Assembly: GCA_002841155.1 (NCBI GenBank)
Contig: PHEH01000012.1
Coordinates: 1-64,000 of the forward strand
Direction of reading: 5' to 3'
DNA length: 64,000 bases
Source: Alphaproteobacteria bacterium HGW-Alphaproteobacteria-18
GTDB taxonomy: Bacteria > Pseudomonadota > Alphaproteobacteria > Caulobacterales > Hyphomonadaceae
Shown here one piece after another: positions 7,030-16,785 of this stretch. The position numbers were made by a program, and so were the translations under genes. Positions within the stretch are counted from its first letter, which is position 1; each line of letters opens with the position of its first letter. The notes beneath the pieces are model-generated. The model had not been told where the DNA came from. It ran no database searches and worked only from the letters and a program-made list of their open reading frames with translations.

Positions 7030-9668
7030 CAGCAGCTACAGCCACATTCATCAATATCGGTGAACGCACAAACATCACCGGTTCTGCCGCGTTCCGGAAG
7101 CTGATCACGGAAGGCCGCTATGGTGACGCCGTGGTCGTTGCCCGCCAGCAGGTGGAAAGCGGCGCGCAGGTCATTGATGTGAACATGGATGAGGGCATGC
7201 TGGACGGCGTCCAGGCGATGACCACTTTTCTCAACCTGATTGCCGCTGAACCCGATATTGCCCGTGTTCCGATCATGATCGACTCTTCCAAATGGGAAGT
7301 TATCGAGGCGGGCCTGAAATGCGTTCAGGGCAAGGCGATCGTCAACTCGATCTCCATGAAGGAGGGCGAGGACAAGTTCCGCGAGCAGGCGCGGGCGTGC
7401 CTTTCCTATGGCGCGGCTGTGGTCGTCATGGCATTCGATGAGCAGGGGCAGGCCGACACCGCCGCCCGCAAGATCGAGATCTGCCAGCGGGCCTACCGTA
7501 TACTGACCGAAGAGGTAGGCTTCCCCGCCGAGGATATCATCTTCGATCCCAACGTCTTCGCCGTTGCTACGGGTATCGAGGAACACAACACCTACGCCCT
7601 GGATTTCATCGAGGCGACGCGCGTGATCCGGCAGACCTGCCCGGGGTGTCATATTTCTGGCGGCCTTTCCAACGTCTCCTTCTCCTTCCGGGGGAATGAG
7701 CCGGTGCGCCGCGCGATGCACTCTGTATTCCTCTATTATGCGATCCCCGCCGGCATGGACATGGGCATCGTCAACGCCGGACAGCTCGACATCTATGACG
7801 ATATCGACCCGGAGCTGCGCGACGCCGTGGATGACGTGATCCTCAATCGCCGCGCCGACGCGACTGACCGGCTGGTCGATCTGGCAGAGCGCTTCAAAGG
7901 GCAAAAGGGCAAGGTGCAGGTCAAAGACCTCGCCTGGCGCGAATGGCCCGTCGCCAAACGCCTTGAGCATGCGCTGGTGCATGGCATCACCGAGTTCATT
8001 GATGTGGATACGGAAGAAGCGCGGCTTGGCGTTGCGCGCCCGCTGCATGTGATCGAAGGCCCGCTGATGGCGGGCATGAATGTGGTCGGAGACCTGTTCG
8101 GATCGGGCAAGATGTTCCTGCCGCAGGTGGTGAAGTCGGCGCGGGTGATGAAGCAGGCGGTCGCCTGGCTTGAGCCTTTCATGGAGGCCGAAAAACGTGA
8201 GCTCGGCCTTGAACGCAAGTCGAATGGCAAGGTTATCCTCGCTACGGTGAAAGGCGATGTGCATGACATCGGCAAGAATATCGTCGGCGTCGTGCTTGCC
8301 TGTAACGGCTATGATATTGTCGATCTCGGCGTGATGGTGCCCGCCGAGAAAATCCTTGATGCGGCCGTTCGCGAGAAGGCCGATATTATCGGTCTCTCCG
8401 GCCTGATTACGCCAAGCCTGGATGAAATGGTCTATGTCGCCTCCGAGATGCAGCGCCGGGGCATGCTTCAGCCGCTGCTGATCGGCGGGGCGACGACGAG
8501 CGCGGCGCATACGGCGGTGAAGATCGAGCCGGCGATCCGCTCAGCGCCGGTTGTGCATGTGGTGGATGCCAGCCGCGCGGTGGGCGTGGTCAGCACGCTG
8601 CTCAGCGATGATGACCGCCCGGTGTTCCTCAGCGAAGTGCGCGCGCGTTATGAACGGATGCGCGAGGCCCGCAAGGATGGCCCACCCAAGCCGCGCGTGC
8701 CGATTGCCGAGGCGCGCGCCGCCAAGCTCAAATTCGACTGGGAAAGCTACACGCCGCCCAGGCCCACCTATGAGGGTGTACGGACCTTCGAGGACATCGA
8801 TCTCGGCACGCTAGCGCGTTATATCGACTGGACGCCTTATTTCTCCGCCTGGGATCTGGCGGGGCGCTATCCGGCGATCCTTGAGGACAAGATCGTCGGT
8901 GAGGCGGCCTCAAGTCTCTGGCGGGATACGCAGGGGATGATGCAGCAGCTGGTCGGCGAAGGCTGGCTGAAGCCAAAGGCGGTTGTCGGCTTCTGGAAGG
9001 CAAATTCTGCCGGCGATGACGTGAAGCTCGCCAATGGCGAAACCTTCCTGACCCTCCGTCAGCAGATGATGAAGGACAATGGCCAGCCAAACTTTGCCCT
9101 GGCAGACTTCGTTGCGCCGCAAGGCGATGACTGGATTGGCGGTTTCTGTGTCACGTCCGGCCCTGAAGTTGAGGACATTGCCCAGAAATTCGCTGCCAAG
9201 GGCGACGATTATTCCTCCATCATGGTCAAGGCCTTGGCTGACCGGTTTGCCGAGGCGATGGCCGAATACATGCACGAAAAGGTGCGGCGGGAACTCTGGG
9301 CCTATGCGCCGGACGAAGCGCTCGCTTCGGCAGAGCTGATCGCGGAGAAATATCAGGGCATCCGGCCTGCGCCGGGTTATCCCTGCCAGCCTGATCACAC
9401 GGAAAAGGCGACTCTCTTCCGTCTGCTGGAGGCTGAAAAGCGGATCGGCGTGGAGCTGACATCCAGCTATGCGATGATGCCCGCTTCCAGCGTATCCGGC
9501 CTTTATCTCTCCCATCCCAAGAGCGCCTATTTCGCTGTCGGCCGGATCGACCGGGATCAGGTGGCCGACTATGCGCTCCGCAAGGGCTGGGACACGCGGA
9601 TGGCAGAGCGCTGGCTTGCTCCGATCCTTGCCTATGATCCATTCGTGATGGCGGACGCGGTGGCCTGA
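7026..9668 (+). CDS. metH: Methionine synthase, folate/cobalamin/reactivation half
   Basis: An 880-residue protein holding the last three modules of MetH. Residues 1-290 are the pterin-binding barrel ([20 protein letters not shown] opening, [13 protein letters not shown]). Residues 300-540 are the cap and B12-binding domain, with the cobalt-ligand motif DVHDIGKN near 412. The C-terminal third is the reductive activation domain with [15 protein letters not shown] near 779, which binds SAM. It transfers the methyl group from methyl-THF to homocysteine held by the separate N-terminal subunit. The ATG overlaps the preceding stop. Confidence 0.96.
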   Translation: MTAATATFINIGERTNITGSAAFRKLITEGRYGDAVVVARQQVESGAQVIDVNMDEGMLDGVQAMTTFLNLIAAEPDIARVPIMIDSSKWEVIEAGLKCVQGKAIVNSISMKEGEDKFREQARACLSYGAAVVVMAFDEQGQADTAARKIEICQRAYRILTEEVGFPAEDIIFDPNVFAVATGIEEHNTYALDFIEATRVIRQTCPGCHISGGLSNVSFSFRGNEPVRRAMHSVFLYYAIPAGMDMGIVNAGQLDIYDDIDPELRDAVDDVILNRRADATDRLVDLAERFKGQKGKVQVKDLAWREWPVAKRLEHALVHGITEFIDVDTEEARLGVARPLHVIEGPLMAGMNVVGDLFGSGKMFLPQVVKSARVMKQAVAWLEPFMEAEKRELGLERKSNGKVILATVKGDVHDIGKNIVGVVLACNGYDIVDLGVMVPAEKILDAAVREKADIIGLSGLITPSLDEMVYVASEMQRRGMLQPLLIGGATTSAAHTAVKIEPAIRSAPVVHVVDASRAVGVVSTLLSDDDRPVFLSEVRARYERMREARKDGPPKPRVPIAEARAAKLKFDWESYTPPRPTYEGVRTFEDIDLGTLARYIDWTPYFSAWDLAGRYPAILEDKIVGEAASSLWRDTQGMMQQLVGEGWLKPKAVVGFWKANSAGDDVKLANGETFLTLRQQMMKDNGQPNFALADFVAPQGDDWIGGFCVTSGPEVEDIAQKFAAKGDDYSSIMVKALADRFAEAMAEYMHEKVRRELWAYAPDEALASAELIAEKYQGIRPAPGYPCQPDHTEKATLFRLLEAEKRIGVELTSSYAMMPASSVSGLYLSHPKSAYFAVGRIDRDQVADYALRKGWDTRMAERWLAPILAYDPFVMADAVA

Positions 9669-9758
9669 TTGCAGCTTTCCCGGTCGCCGCGCTGGCCGGA
9701 GCACGCCGAGTCGCCTAGGGGTGTGTATGATTACGCAAGGTAATGGGGATACTCACGC

Positions 9759-11183
9759 ATGAGCATGCAGAAGCTGCAAGGTGAGAACGCCAAGATCATC
9801 GCGACGCTTGGGCCGGGCAGCCGGTCGCCCAAAGAAGTGCGCGCGCTGGCGCAGGCGGGCGTGGATGTGTTCCGGCTGAATTTCAGCCATGGCGAGCATG
9901 CCGCCCATCTTGAAGCGCTGAACGCTGTGCGGGCCGCTGAGGCGGCCGTCGGCTGGCCGCTTGCCACGCTGGCAGACCTGCAAGGGCCGAAAGTGCGGGT
10001 GGGCAAGTTTGACGGCGGCACGCTCAAGCTCGGCTTCCGCAAGGAATACCGTATCATCGTGGGAGAGACCGCGCCGGACACCGAAACGATCCCCGTGCCG
10101 CATGCCGAAATTGTTGCCATCCTGGAAGAGGGCGACACGATCCTGGCCGATGATGGCAAGCTGATCTTCACGGTCATCTCCGGCGGCAGTGAGCCGCGCG
10201 TGCGCGCCGAGGTGCCCGGCAAGCTGGGCGACAAGAAGGGCTTCACCGTGCGCGGCAAGGCGCTGCCCGTTCGCGCGCTGACGGAAAAGGACCGCGCCGA
10301 TCTTCTCTTTGCGCTGGAAATCGGGGTGGATATTGTCGCGCTGTCCTTCGTCCAGACAGTGGAAGATGTCGAGGAGGTCAAGGCGATCATTGCCGGGCGC
10401 GCGCCGCTGGTTGCCAAACTTGAGAAGCCCGCCGCGATCGCCAATCTGGACGCCATTGTTGAGGCCGCTGATGCCGTCATGGTGGCACGCGGCGATCTGG
10501 GCGTTGAGTTTGCGCCTGAGGAAGTGCCCGTCATCCAGCGCCGCATTGTGCGGGCTGCCCGCGCCTTGGGGCGCCCGGTCATCGTAGCGACGCAGATGCT
10601 GGAATCGATGATCGAGAACTCCGCGCCCACGCGCGCCGAAGCTTCCGATGTGGCGACCGCCATCTATCAGGGCGCCGACGCTGTGATGCTCTCGGCAGAG
10701 ACCGCCGTGGGCCGCCACCCGGCAACGGCCGTCGCGATCATGTCGCGCATCATCCGGGCGACCGAAGGCGCCGATGACTATCGCCGCTCGCTGGCAGAAT
10801 TCTGCGGGGAGGGGCAGGCAGATAACGCCATCGACATTGTCGCCCAGGCGGCCCTGACCATGGCCGAGGCAGAAGGCGCCGCAGCGCTTGCCCTGCGGAC
10901 CGGCGCTTTTGAGCGGCTCGCGCGGTTTGCGCGGGTGCGCGGCGCCGTGCCCATTCTTTACGGATCGCTGGACGATCAGCGTCTGCGCCAGGCGTGCCTC
11001 CTGTGGGGTGTTCACCCTCACAGGCTGAATGCCGGCACGGAAAACTGGTACAGGGATCTGATGAAAGCGGCGGGGCTGGACGGCCGTGTGACCTATGCCC
11101 GCTGGGCAGGGGACGATCAGCGCTTTGCCTGGGAGATCGGTGTCGGCCGCGGCGCGGATGGCAAGCCGATTACTGGCGTATGA
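9759..11183 (+). CDS. pyk: Pyruvate kinase
   Basis: A 474-residue glycolytic enzyme converting phosphoenolpyruvate and ADP to pyruvate and ATP. It has the N-terminal NAKIIATLGPGSRSPKEV motif, FRLNFSHGEH, the VAKLEKPAAIANLDAIVEAADAVMVARGDLGVE signature with the catalytic Lys and metal-binding Glu/Asp, and MLESMIENSAPTRAEASDVATAIYQGADAVMLSAETAVG. The length is normal for a single polypeptide. It lies 90 bases after metH with no obvious terminator between. Its last 14 bases overlap the end of the convergent protease gene. Confidence 0.97.
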   Translation: MSMQKLQGENAKIIATLGPGSRSPKEVRALAQAGVDVFRLNFSHGEHAAHLEALNAVRAAEAAVGWPLATLADLQGPKVRVGKFDGGTLKLGFRKEYRIIVGETAPDTETIPVPHAEIVAILEEGDTILADDGKLIFTVISGGSEPRVRAEVPGKLGDKKGFTVRGKALPVRALTEKDRADLLFALEIGVDIVALSFVQTVEDVEEVKAIIAGRAPLVAKLEKPAAIANLDAIVEAADAVMVARGDLGVEFAPEEVPVIQRRIVRAARALGRPVIVATQMLESMIENSAPTRAEASDVATAIYQGADAVMLSAETAVGRHPATAVAIMSRIIRATEGADDYRRSLAEFCGEGQADNAIDIVAQAALTMAEAEGAAALALRTGAFERLARFARVRGAVPILYGSLDDQRLRQACLLWGVHPHRLNAGTENWYRDLMKAAGLDGRVTYARWAGDDQRFAWEIGVGRGADGKPITGV

Positions 11184-11724
11184 TCAACTGGCCTCTGCGG
11201 AACTCGTAAGAGTTCAGTTCGCTGAGGAATGTCATGCCAAGTAGAGATTGCTCCAGTTCGCTGCGCAGGACGACCGCGTTGACGCTCTCGACCTCGACAC
11301 GCCCGATGCGGATGCTGTCGAGGGTAACGGGCGCGCCATAGGTGATCCCGCCGGCTGTCCGGATTTCCGAATCGTAGGTCAGCATGTCTGGTTGAAGCCC
11401 AAGGCGTTGGGCATCGCGGTAGGTAAGGGCGACGATGCTGGCGCCGGTATCCACCATGAACTTCACTTCCGTGCCTTCGACATCGGCGCGGGTCCAGTAG
11501 TGCCCATCTGCTTCGCGTTCAATATATGCAGCGCGGGTATGTATCGACGAGGTCGGCTCTGAAGCTGCCGCGGCGACGACATTCTTGGACTCGCGCTGAC
11601 GCTCCAGTGCGGCCTGATATTCCGCTTCACGCAGTTTGGGCTCAAGATACAGGCCGATGACCATTGCGATGGCAACCGCAGTGGCTATCAGGGACAATAT
11701 CTTTCCAGCACCCATTCCCGTCAC
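11170..11724 (-). CDS. Membrane-anchored retropepsin-like aspartic protease
   Basis: A 184-residue protein with one N-terminal transmembrane helix (residues 9-26) and a single retropepsin-like domain. The catalytic motif FMVDTGAS puts the active aspartate at residue 92, with GMTFLSEL (the LGM-x-FL-x-x-L family pattern) near the C-terminus. This matches the alphaproteobacterial clan AA aspartic protease family (TIGR02281 type), which should act as a homodimer facing the periplasm. No substrate can be inferred. Its ATG overlaps the stop of the DUF1289 gene upstream, and its end overlaps pyk. Confidence 0.85.
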   Translation of the reverse strand: MTGMGAGKILSLIATAVAIAMVIGLYLEPKLREAEYQAALERQRESKNVVAAAASEPTSSIHTRAAYIEREADGHYWTRADVEGTEVKFMVDTGASIVALTYRDAQRLGLQPDMLTYDSEIRTAGGITYGAPVTLDSIRIGRVEVESVNAVVLRSELEQSLLGMTFLSELNSYEFRRGQLIIRQ

Positions 11725-11918
11725 CGTTTTCCGAGGGCTTTCAGCCGTTCAATCCGTTCCGGCAGCGAGGAGATTACCGCCTCCCGCGCATCCGGCCCAA
11801 GCCGTGTCCAGGAGCCGATCTCCGGCAAGGTCCGTCCGCAACCGAGGCAGAGCCCTGTCTGGCCATCAACAGCACACACCTTGATGCACGGGCTCTTTAT
11901 CGGCTCAATCTCTGTCAT
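11721..11918 (-). CDS. DUF1289 small cysteine-rich protein
   Basis: A 65-residue protein. Four cysteines (Cys11, Cys15, Cys24, Cys27) in SPCIKVCAVDGQTGLCLGCGRT form the DUF1289 signature and probably bind a metal. A Trp/Arg-rich segment follows (IGSWTRLGPDAREAVISSLPERIERL). The function of the family is not established. I take the ATG at 11918 because the conserved part begins directly after it; a longer in-frame reading to 11957 adds residues with no family resemblance. It is translationally coupled to the downstream protease. Confidence 0.85.
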   Translation of the reverse strand: MTEIEPIKSPCIKVCAVDGQTGLCLGCGRTLPEIGSWTRLGPDAREAVISSLPERIERLKALGKR

Positions 11919-12057
11919 TATACGAGTAACCCATACTGGTGGCGGGCTGTAGTGCAAGTTCTACAGGTGAGGATGAAATAAATCCTTGCCAGACGGCGTG
12001 TATCTTATCTGCCATAATTAAGATTGACGGCTTTTTCGGTAACAGGAGATTATAACC

Positions 12058-13059
12058 TTGAGTGAGGCCACCCGGAGCAAGTCTCCCCTGGACGACGTCC
12101 GCGACCTGATCCTGAAGCCGGTTGAAACCGATCCGGAAGCGGGCCGGAAGGTGCATCAGGCGCTTCTGGGCATGGGCCGGGAAGGTGACTTCGGCCGCCT
12201 TGGCGAGGCTGCGGAATGGCTGGCTACCTGGCAGCGCCGCTTCCCGCCGCGTATCGAGAAGCCGACGCTGGCAATCTTCGCCGGTTCTCATGGCCTGGTC
12301 GAATCGGGTGTTTCTCTATCCTCCAACGAGGATACTCGTGCGCATATCGAAGCTTTGAAATCCGGACGGGCGCCACTTTCGGCGATCGCGGCTCAGGTTG
12401 GCGCGAACGTCCGTGTGTTTGAACTGGCACTCGACAAGCCCACACCCAGCATTGCGGAAACAGCCGCCATGTCGGAGCGCGAATGCGCCGCTACGATCGC
12501 TTTTGGATTTGAGGCGGTTGAGGACAATCCGGACCTGCTTGCAATCGCTGTATCGGGAGCAGGCGTCGGGACAGTTGCGGCTGCTGTAGCCTGCGCGCTG
12601 TATGGCGGCTCGCCGGAATACTGGGTCCGGCCAAGCGCACAGACGCCTGCCGGGTTATCGCAAAAGCGGGTAGATCTGGTCAGTGCTGCCCTGAAGGTTC
12701 ACCGCGGCCACCTCTCAGACCCTCTTGAATCCCTGCGTTGCCTCGGCGGCCGGGAAATTGCGGCCTGTGTCGGCGCAATCATAGCCGCGCGCCATCAAGG
12801 GATACCTGTATTGCTTGATGGCTTTGCGACCACCATTGCTGCGGGTATCGTACACGCCGTTTCAGCTGAAGCGGTCAGCCATTGCCTTGCTTCCCACATC
12901 ACACAGCGCCCGGCGCATGAAGCCGCGCTTGAGCGCATCGGCCTGAAGCCGTTGGTGCAGCTTGAATTCCAGACGGGGAGCGGGCTTGGTTCAGCTACGG
13001 CTGTGGGACTTCTCAAGACGGCCTGCGCGCCATTCTTGGGCAAGCCCGCTAGCGGGTGA
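12058..13059 (+). CDS. CobT-like nicotinate-nucleotide phosphoribosyltransferase, key Glu residues changed
   Basis: A 333-residue protein with a TTG start preceded by AACAGGAG. It aligns along its length with CobT, the enzyme that activates the lower ligand of cobamides: FAGSHGLVESGV, GRAPLSAIAAQVGANVRVFELAL, VLLDGFATTIAA and TGSGLGSATAVGLL. Two acidic residues central to Salmonella CobT are absent: the GEMGIGN position (Glu174) reads SGAGVGT here (Gly167), and the LGEGSG position (Glu317, proposed catalytic base) reads TGSGLG (Ser308). It may be a divergent subfamily with another base substrate or a non-canonical role. No other cob genes are nearby, although B12-dependent metH is 3 kb upstream. 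Confidence 0.7.
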   Translation: MSEATRSKSPLDDVRDLILKPVETDPEAGRKVHQALLGMGREGDFGRLGEAAEWLATWQRRFPPRIEKPTLAIFAGSHGLVESGVSLSSNEDTRAHIEALKSGRAPLSAIAAQVGANVRVFELALDKPTPSIAETAAMSERECAATIAFGFEAVEDNPDLLAIAVSGAGVGTVAAAVACALYGGSPEYWVRPSAQTPAGLSQKRVDLVSAALKVHRGHLSDPLESLRCLGGREIAACVGAIIAARHQGIPVLLDGFATTIAAGIVHAVSAEAVSHCLASHITQRPAHEAALERIGLKPLVQLEFQTGSGLGSATAVGLLKTACAPFLGKPASG

Positions 13060-13083
13060 CGTAGGGAAACGTGCGGCATTCTT

Positions 13084-13132
13084 TACGTTTACGTGCGCGT
13101 CACCTTGTCAGCGAATAGGAATGGCTGACATA
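13084..13132. promoter_or_regulatory. Possible operator sites upstream of the acyl-CoA dehydrogenase pair
   Basis: Two features lie before the first dehydrogenase. One is a TTTACGTTTACGTGCGCGTCA run, made of repeated TTTACG with a partial inverted repeat, resembling sites described for regulators of acyl-CoA catabolism. The other is a perfect 7-base inverted repeat TGTCAGC-11-GCTGACA at 13108-13132. Either could be an operator; neither is proven. Confidence 0.3.
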
Positions 13133-13181
13133 CAGAAATGAAGTGCCGGGACCAAACAGGCAGATCCAGGAGCGAACGTCC

Positions 13182-14375
13182 ATGAACCTCGAATTTTCAC
13201 CCGAAGAGATCGCCTTCCGTGATGAAGTGCGCAGCTTTATTCGTGACAATTACCCAAAGGAGCTCGTCGGGCTCGGTAACCGGGAAGACCTGACGCGCGA
13301 GCAATTCCTCGCCTGGCACAAGATCCTCGGCAAGAAGGGCTGGTCTGCCCCGGCATGGCCGAAGAAATACGGCGGCACAGGCTGGACCTCGACCCAGCGC
13401 TACATCTGGTCGGAAGAGAACGCGCGCGTTGATGCGATGATGCCGCTGCCCTTCGGCGTCTCCATGGTTGGTCCGGTTATCTACACCTTCGGCAATGAAG
13501 AGCAGAAGGCGAAACACCTGCCCGGCATTCTTTCCGGTGATGTGTGGTGGGCGCAGGGCTATTCCGAGCCGGGTGCCGGCTCTGACCTTGCCAGCCTCAA
13601 GACCACGGCTGTCCGCGACGGCGACCATTACATCCTCAACGGCCAGAAAACCTGGACGACGCTCGCTCAGCACGCTGACTGGGGCTTCTTCCTCTGCCGC
13701 ACCGACCCGTCGGCAAAGGCCCAGGAAGGCATCTCCTTCATTCTCGTCGACATGAAAACGCCCGGCATCGAAGTGCGCCCGATCAAGCTGATCGACGGCA
13801 CACATGAAGTGAACGAAACTTGGCTCACCGATGTCCGCGTGCCTGTCGAAAACCTCGTCGGCAAAGAAAACGAAGGCTGGACGTATGCGAAGTTCCTGCT
13901 CGCGCACGAGCGTTCGGGCATCGCCGGTGTTGCCCGCTCCAAGCGTGGCGTTGAGCGTCTGCGCTCGATCGCGACCCAGGAAACGCTGGACGGCACGCCG
14001 CTGATCAAGACAGACGAGTTTGCCCGCAAGATCAGCCAGCTTGAGATCGATCTCACCGCGCTCGAATTCACGGAGCTGCGTACGCTGGCATCCGAAGCTG
14101 CGGGCAAAGGCCCCGGCCCGGAAAGCTCTATCCTCAAGATCAAGGGCACCGAGATTCAACAACGCCTGACAGAGCTTACTCTGGAAGCTGTCGGCAATTA
14201 CGGCGCGCCTTATGCTCGCGGAATGATGCATGACGGCACCAATGAAGTCGGCGTCGGGCCTGACTATTCGAACTTCAGCGCCGACAGCTACTTCAACATG
14301 CGCAAGACATCCATTTATGGCGGATCGAACGAGATCCAGCGCAACATTATCAGCAAGATGATCCTCGGCCTTTAA
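13182..14375 (+). CDS. Acyl-CoA dehydrogenase family protein (first of a pair)
   Basis: A 397-residue flavoprotein of the acyl-CoA dehydrogenase superfamily. It has the N-terminal helical domain with EEIAFRDEVRSFIRDN, the FAD/substrate motifs WWAQGYSEPGAGSDLASL and YILNGQKTWTTLA, and a C-terminal helical domain ending MRKTSIYGGSNEIQRNIISKMILGL. It should oxidise an acyl-CoA at C2-C3 with FAD and pass electrons to ETF. I chose ATG 13182, behind AGGAGCG, over an upstream in-frame ATG at 13143. A partner dehydrogenase follows 29 bases later; such pairs often form heteromers on bulky CoA esters such as steroid or branched side chains. The substrate is unknown. Confidence 0.92.
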   Translation: MNLEFSPEEIAFRDEVRSFIRDNYPKELVGLGNREDLTREQFLAWHKILGKKGWSAPAWPKKYGGTGWTSTQRYIWSEENARVDAMMPLPFGVSMVGPVIYTFGNEEQKAKHLPGILSGDVWWAQGYSEPGAGSDLASLKTTAVRDGDHYILNGQKTWTTLAQHADWGFFLCRTDPSAKAQEGISFILVDMKTPGIEVRPIKLIDGTHEVNETWLTDVRVPVENLVGKENEGWTYAKFLLAHERSGIAGVARSKRGVERLRSIATQETLDGTPLIKTDEFARKISQLEIDLTALEFTELRTLASEAAGKGPGPESSILKIKGTEIQQRLTELTLEAVGNYGAPYARGMMHDGTNEVGVGPDYSNFSADSYFNMRKTSIYGGSNEIQRNIISKMILGL

Positions 14376-14404
14376 GGCAACGGGGCAGGGAGGAGATTAC
14401 ATCC

Positions 14405-15559
14405 ATGGATTTCAATTTCACCGAAGAACAGACAATGATCCGCGACAGCCTCGCACGGCTGATCAAGGACCAGTATGATTTCGACACCCGCCGCAAGGTT
14501 GTCGCCTCAAAAGACGGCTGGCGTCCTGAAATGTGGGCCCAGTTCGCTGAGCTCGGCCTGCTGGCAGCGCCCTTTTCGGAAGAAGATGGCGGTCTCGGCG
14601 GCGGTCCGATTGATGCGATGGTCGTGATGGAAGAGTTCGGTAAAGGCCTCGTGGTCGAGCCGTTCCTTCAGACGGTCATCCTTGCGGGCGGCTTCCTGAA
14701 AGCCGGTACGGATGCTCAGAAGCAGGATCACCTGGCTGCGCTCATCTCGGGCGAGCGTGTGTTTGCCTTCGCGTATGCCGAGCCCAAAGGCCGCTACAAC
14801 CTGGCTGACCTCGAAACCACCGCCACGAAAGATGGCAGCGGCTGGAAGATCTCCGGACACAAGGCTGTCGTGATCGGCGCGCCCTGGGCATCGCACCTGA
14901 TCGTCACGGCACGGACATCCGGTGGCCGCCGCGACGCCAAGGGCGTGGGCGTGTTCATCGTTGCGAAAGATGCCAAGGGCGTCACCACGCGTGACTACCC
15001 GACGGTTGATGGCCGCCGCGCATCGGAAGTCTACTTTGACAACGTCACGGTCAGTGCAGAGGCCGTTATCGGCGATCCCTCCGACAGCCTCGGCCTCGTC
15101 GAGAAAGTCACCGATGAAGCCATCGCAGCGCTCTGCGCCGAAGCGTGCGGCGCAATGAAAGTGGCCAACGCCCAGACGGTGGAATACTCCAAGACAAGGA
15201 AACAGTTCGGCACGCCGATTGGCAAGTTCCAGGTTCTCCAGCACCGTATGGCCGACATGTTCATCGAGCATGAGCAATCGGTCTCGATGACCTACATGGC
15301 CACTCTGAAGCTCGAAGAAGATGAAGTGACGCGCAAGAAAGCCGCTTCGGCTGCCAAGGTTCGCATTGGCCAGGGTGGCCGGTTCGTTGGCCAGCAGTCG
15401 ATCCAGATTCATGGCGGCATGGGCATGACCGATGAGCTTGCCATCGGCCATTACTTCAAGCGCCTTACCATGATCGATTCCGAATTCGGGAATGTCGATC
15501 ATCACCTGAAGCGCTATACGGAACTCTCGGCCGCAGACGTGGCTGTTGCGGCTGAATAA
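14405..15559 (+). CDS. Acyl-CoA dehydrogenase family protein (second of a pair)
   Basis: A 384-residue paralogue of the upstream dehydrogenase, preceded by GGGAGGAG. It shows the family layout: FNFTEEQTMIRDSLARLI, AFAYAEPKGRYNLADLETTA where the first protein has the canonical GAGSD motif, KISGHKAVVIGAPWA, and the C-terminal QIHGGMGMTDELAIGHYFKRL. Because its substrate-motif region departs from the standard SEPGAGSD pattern, it is probably the less canonical subunit of a heteromeric enzyme, as in ChsE-type steroid acyl-CoA dehydrogenases. That is inference. A terminator hairpin follows about 35 bases after the stop. Confidence 0.9.
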   Translation: MDFNFTEEQTMIRDSLARLIKDQYDFDTRRKVVASKDGWRPEMWAQFAELGLLAAPFSEEDGGLGGGPIDAMVVMEEFGKGLVVEPFLQTVILAGGFLKAGTDAQKQDHLAALISGERVFAFAYAEPKGRYNLADLETTATKDGSGWKISGHKAVVIGAPWASHLIVTARTSGGRRDAKGVGVFIVAKDAKGVTTRDYPTVDGRRASEVYFDNVTVSAEAVIGDPSDSLGLVEKVTDEAIAALCAEACGAMKVANAQTVEYSKTRKQFGTPIGKFQVLQHRMADMFIEHEQSVSMTYMATLKLEEDEVTRKKAASAAKVRIGQGGRFVGQQSIQIHGGMGMTDELAIGHYFKRLTMIDSEFGNVDHHLKRYTELSAADVAVAAE

Positions 15560-15593
15560 GCCCGCCGCTTTCTACGCGTGAGATCAATATTGG

Positions 15594-15622
15594 ACGGGGC
15601 GGCTCATTTTGGGTCGCCCCGT
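15594..15622 (+). terminator. Terminator after the acyl-CoA dehydrogenases
   Basis: Perfect 8-base stem ACGGGGCG / CGCCCCGT with a 13-base loop, followed by a moderately T-rich stretch, 35 bases after the second dehydrogenase stop. Confidence 0.6.
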
Positions 15623-15783
15623 TCCGCTTTGTGTCAGGATATTAGGCCCGGAAATTGCATCCTGAGGGGCAAAGCTGGCCCCAATTGCCCTGATCGGCTG
15701 CATTTGCCTCCGTTCTCTGGAATGGATCGTGATACAGACGGGTTCTCAGGATTGTGTCCCGGCCCAGTCAATGGAGAGCGAAT

Positions 15784-16764
15784 TTGACCCCTCGCAGTCA
15801 GTCAGAACGCAGGAAAGTACTGGTCGCTGTGCCGACTTACCGGCGCAATGAAATGCTGGAGCGGTTGCTCGACAGCCTGAACAAGCTTGTCCAACCAGAC
15901 AATGCCGATGTCAGCGTGGTTATCATCGACAATGACAAATCGGCTGGCGCACGCCCTGTTGTGGAAAAGTGGAAGACCAGGTTTTCCATGCCCCTGTCCT
16001 ATGAAATGGAAACAGCGCCCGGCGTGACACATGTGCGCAATCATGCGCTGCAGATGGCCGCTGATTTCGATCTGCTTGCCTTTATTGATGATGACGAATT
16101 TGCGGCCCCTGGCTGGCTGGCTGCGCTTGTCGGCCGGTATGAAGAGACAAAGGCTGCGGCCGTATTCGGGCCGGTCTGGTCGATTTATGCCGATAGCGCT
16201 CCGCAATGGATGCGCGAGTGGAACGTCCACGCGATCGAGATCACCGAAGACTGTGACCGGACTGAACCTGGCGGCAGCGGCAACAGCCTGATAGACATGA
16301 AGGTTGTGCGCGATCTGGACCTGTCCTTCGATCCGCGGCTCTCCAAGACGGGGGGAGAGGACACGCTGTTCTTCCTTCAGATGCGCGATCAGGGGCACCG
16401 TCTTACCCAGACCAAGGACGCTGCGGTTTTTGAGCATGTTCCGGAGGACCGCGCGCGGATCGGCTGGCTCTTTCGCCGCTGGTATCGTTATGGCGTCACC
16501 GATGCCCTGATCGCAGGCCGGAACACATCCTTGCCCGTCGCCAGGCTGAAGGCGGGCTGTAATGGCGTCCTTCGCACACTATCGGGCGCCCTGCTCGTTA
16601 CAGGGACTGTGATTGCCACACTTGGCCGTGACAAACGCGCGATCCTCAGCCGCTGTTACACGGTTTGCCGGGGCGTCGGCATGATCGTCTTTGCATTCGG
16701 CGGCCGCTATGAAGAGTATGGCAGTGCGCTGCGGCGTCCCCAGACCCTCGCCAATGCCGAATAG
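15784..16764 (+). CDS. Family 2 glycosyltransferase
   Basis: A 326-residue GT-A fold glycosyltransferase: VLVAVPTYRRNEMLERLLDSL at the start, then the metal-binding motif FIDDDEFAAPGWL near residue 102, and GGEDTLFFLQM further on. It should transfer a sugar from a nucleotide donor; the acceptor is unknown. A C-terminal segment of about 90 residues contains a hydrophobic stretch that may associate with the membrane. I prefer the TTG at 15784, which follows GGAGAG at the right distance; an in-frame GTG at 15754 is possible. It stands alone between terminator-like DNA and the convergent rlmJ. Confidence 0.85.
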   Translation: MTPRSQSERRKVLVAVPTYRRNEMLERLLDSLNKLVQPDNADVSVVIIDNDKSAGARPVVEKWKTRFSMPLSYEMETAPGVTHVRNHALQMAADFDLLAFIDDDEFAAPGWLAALVGRYEETKAAAVFGPVWSIYADSAPQWMREWNVHAIEITEDCDRTEPGGSGNSLIDMKVVRDLDLSFDPRLSKTGGEDTLFFLQMRDQGHRLTQTKDAAVFEHVPEDRARIGWLFRRWYRYGVTDALIAGRNTSLPVARLKAGCNGVLRTLSGALLVTGTVIATLGRDKRAILSRCYTVCRGVGMIVFAFGGRYEEYGSALRRPQTLANAE

Positions 16765-16785
16765 GAAACGGTCTGGCGGCAGGCT

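Noticed and set aside
6957-8510. 517-residue minus-strand reading opposite the second metH gene
   Set aside because: Same reason: the plus strand encodes clear MetH domains and the minus reading has no recognisable family.
11958-12057. Cobalamin riboswitch before the CobT-like gene
   Set aside because: The gap is only about 100 bases and shows no B12-box or expected stem arrangement.
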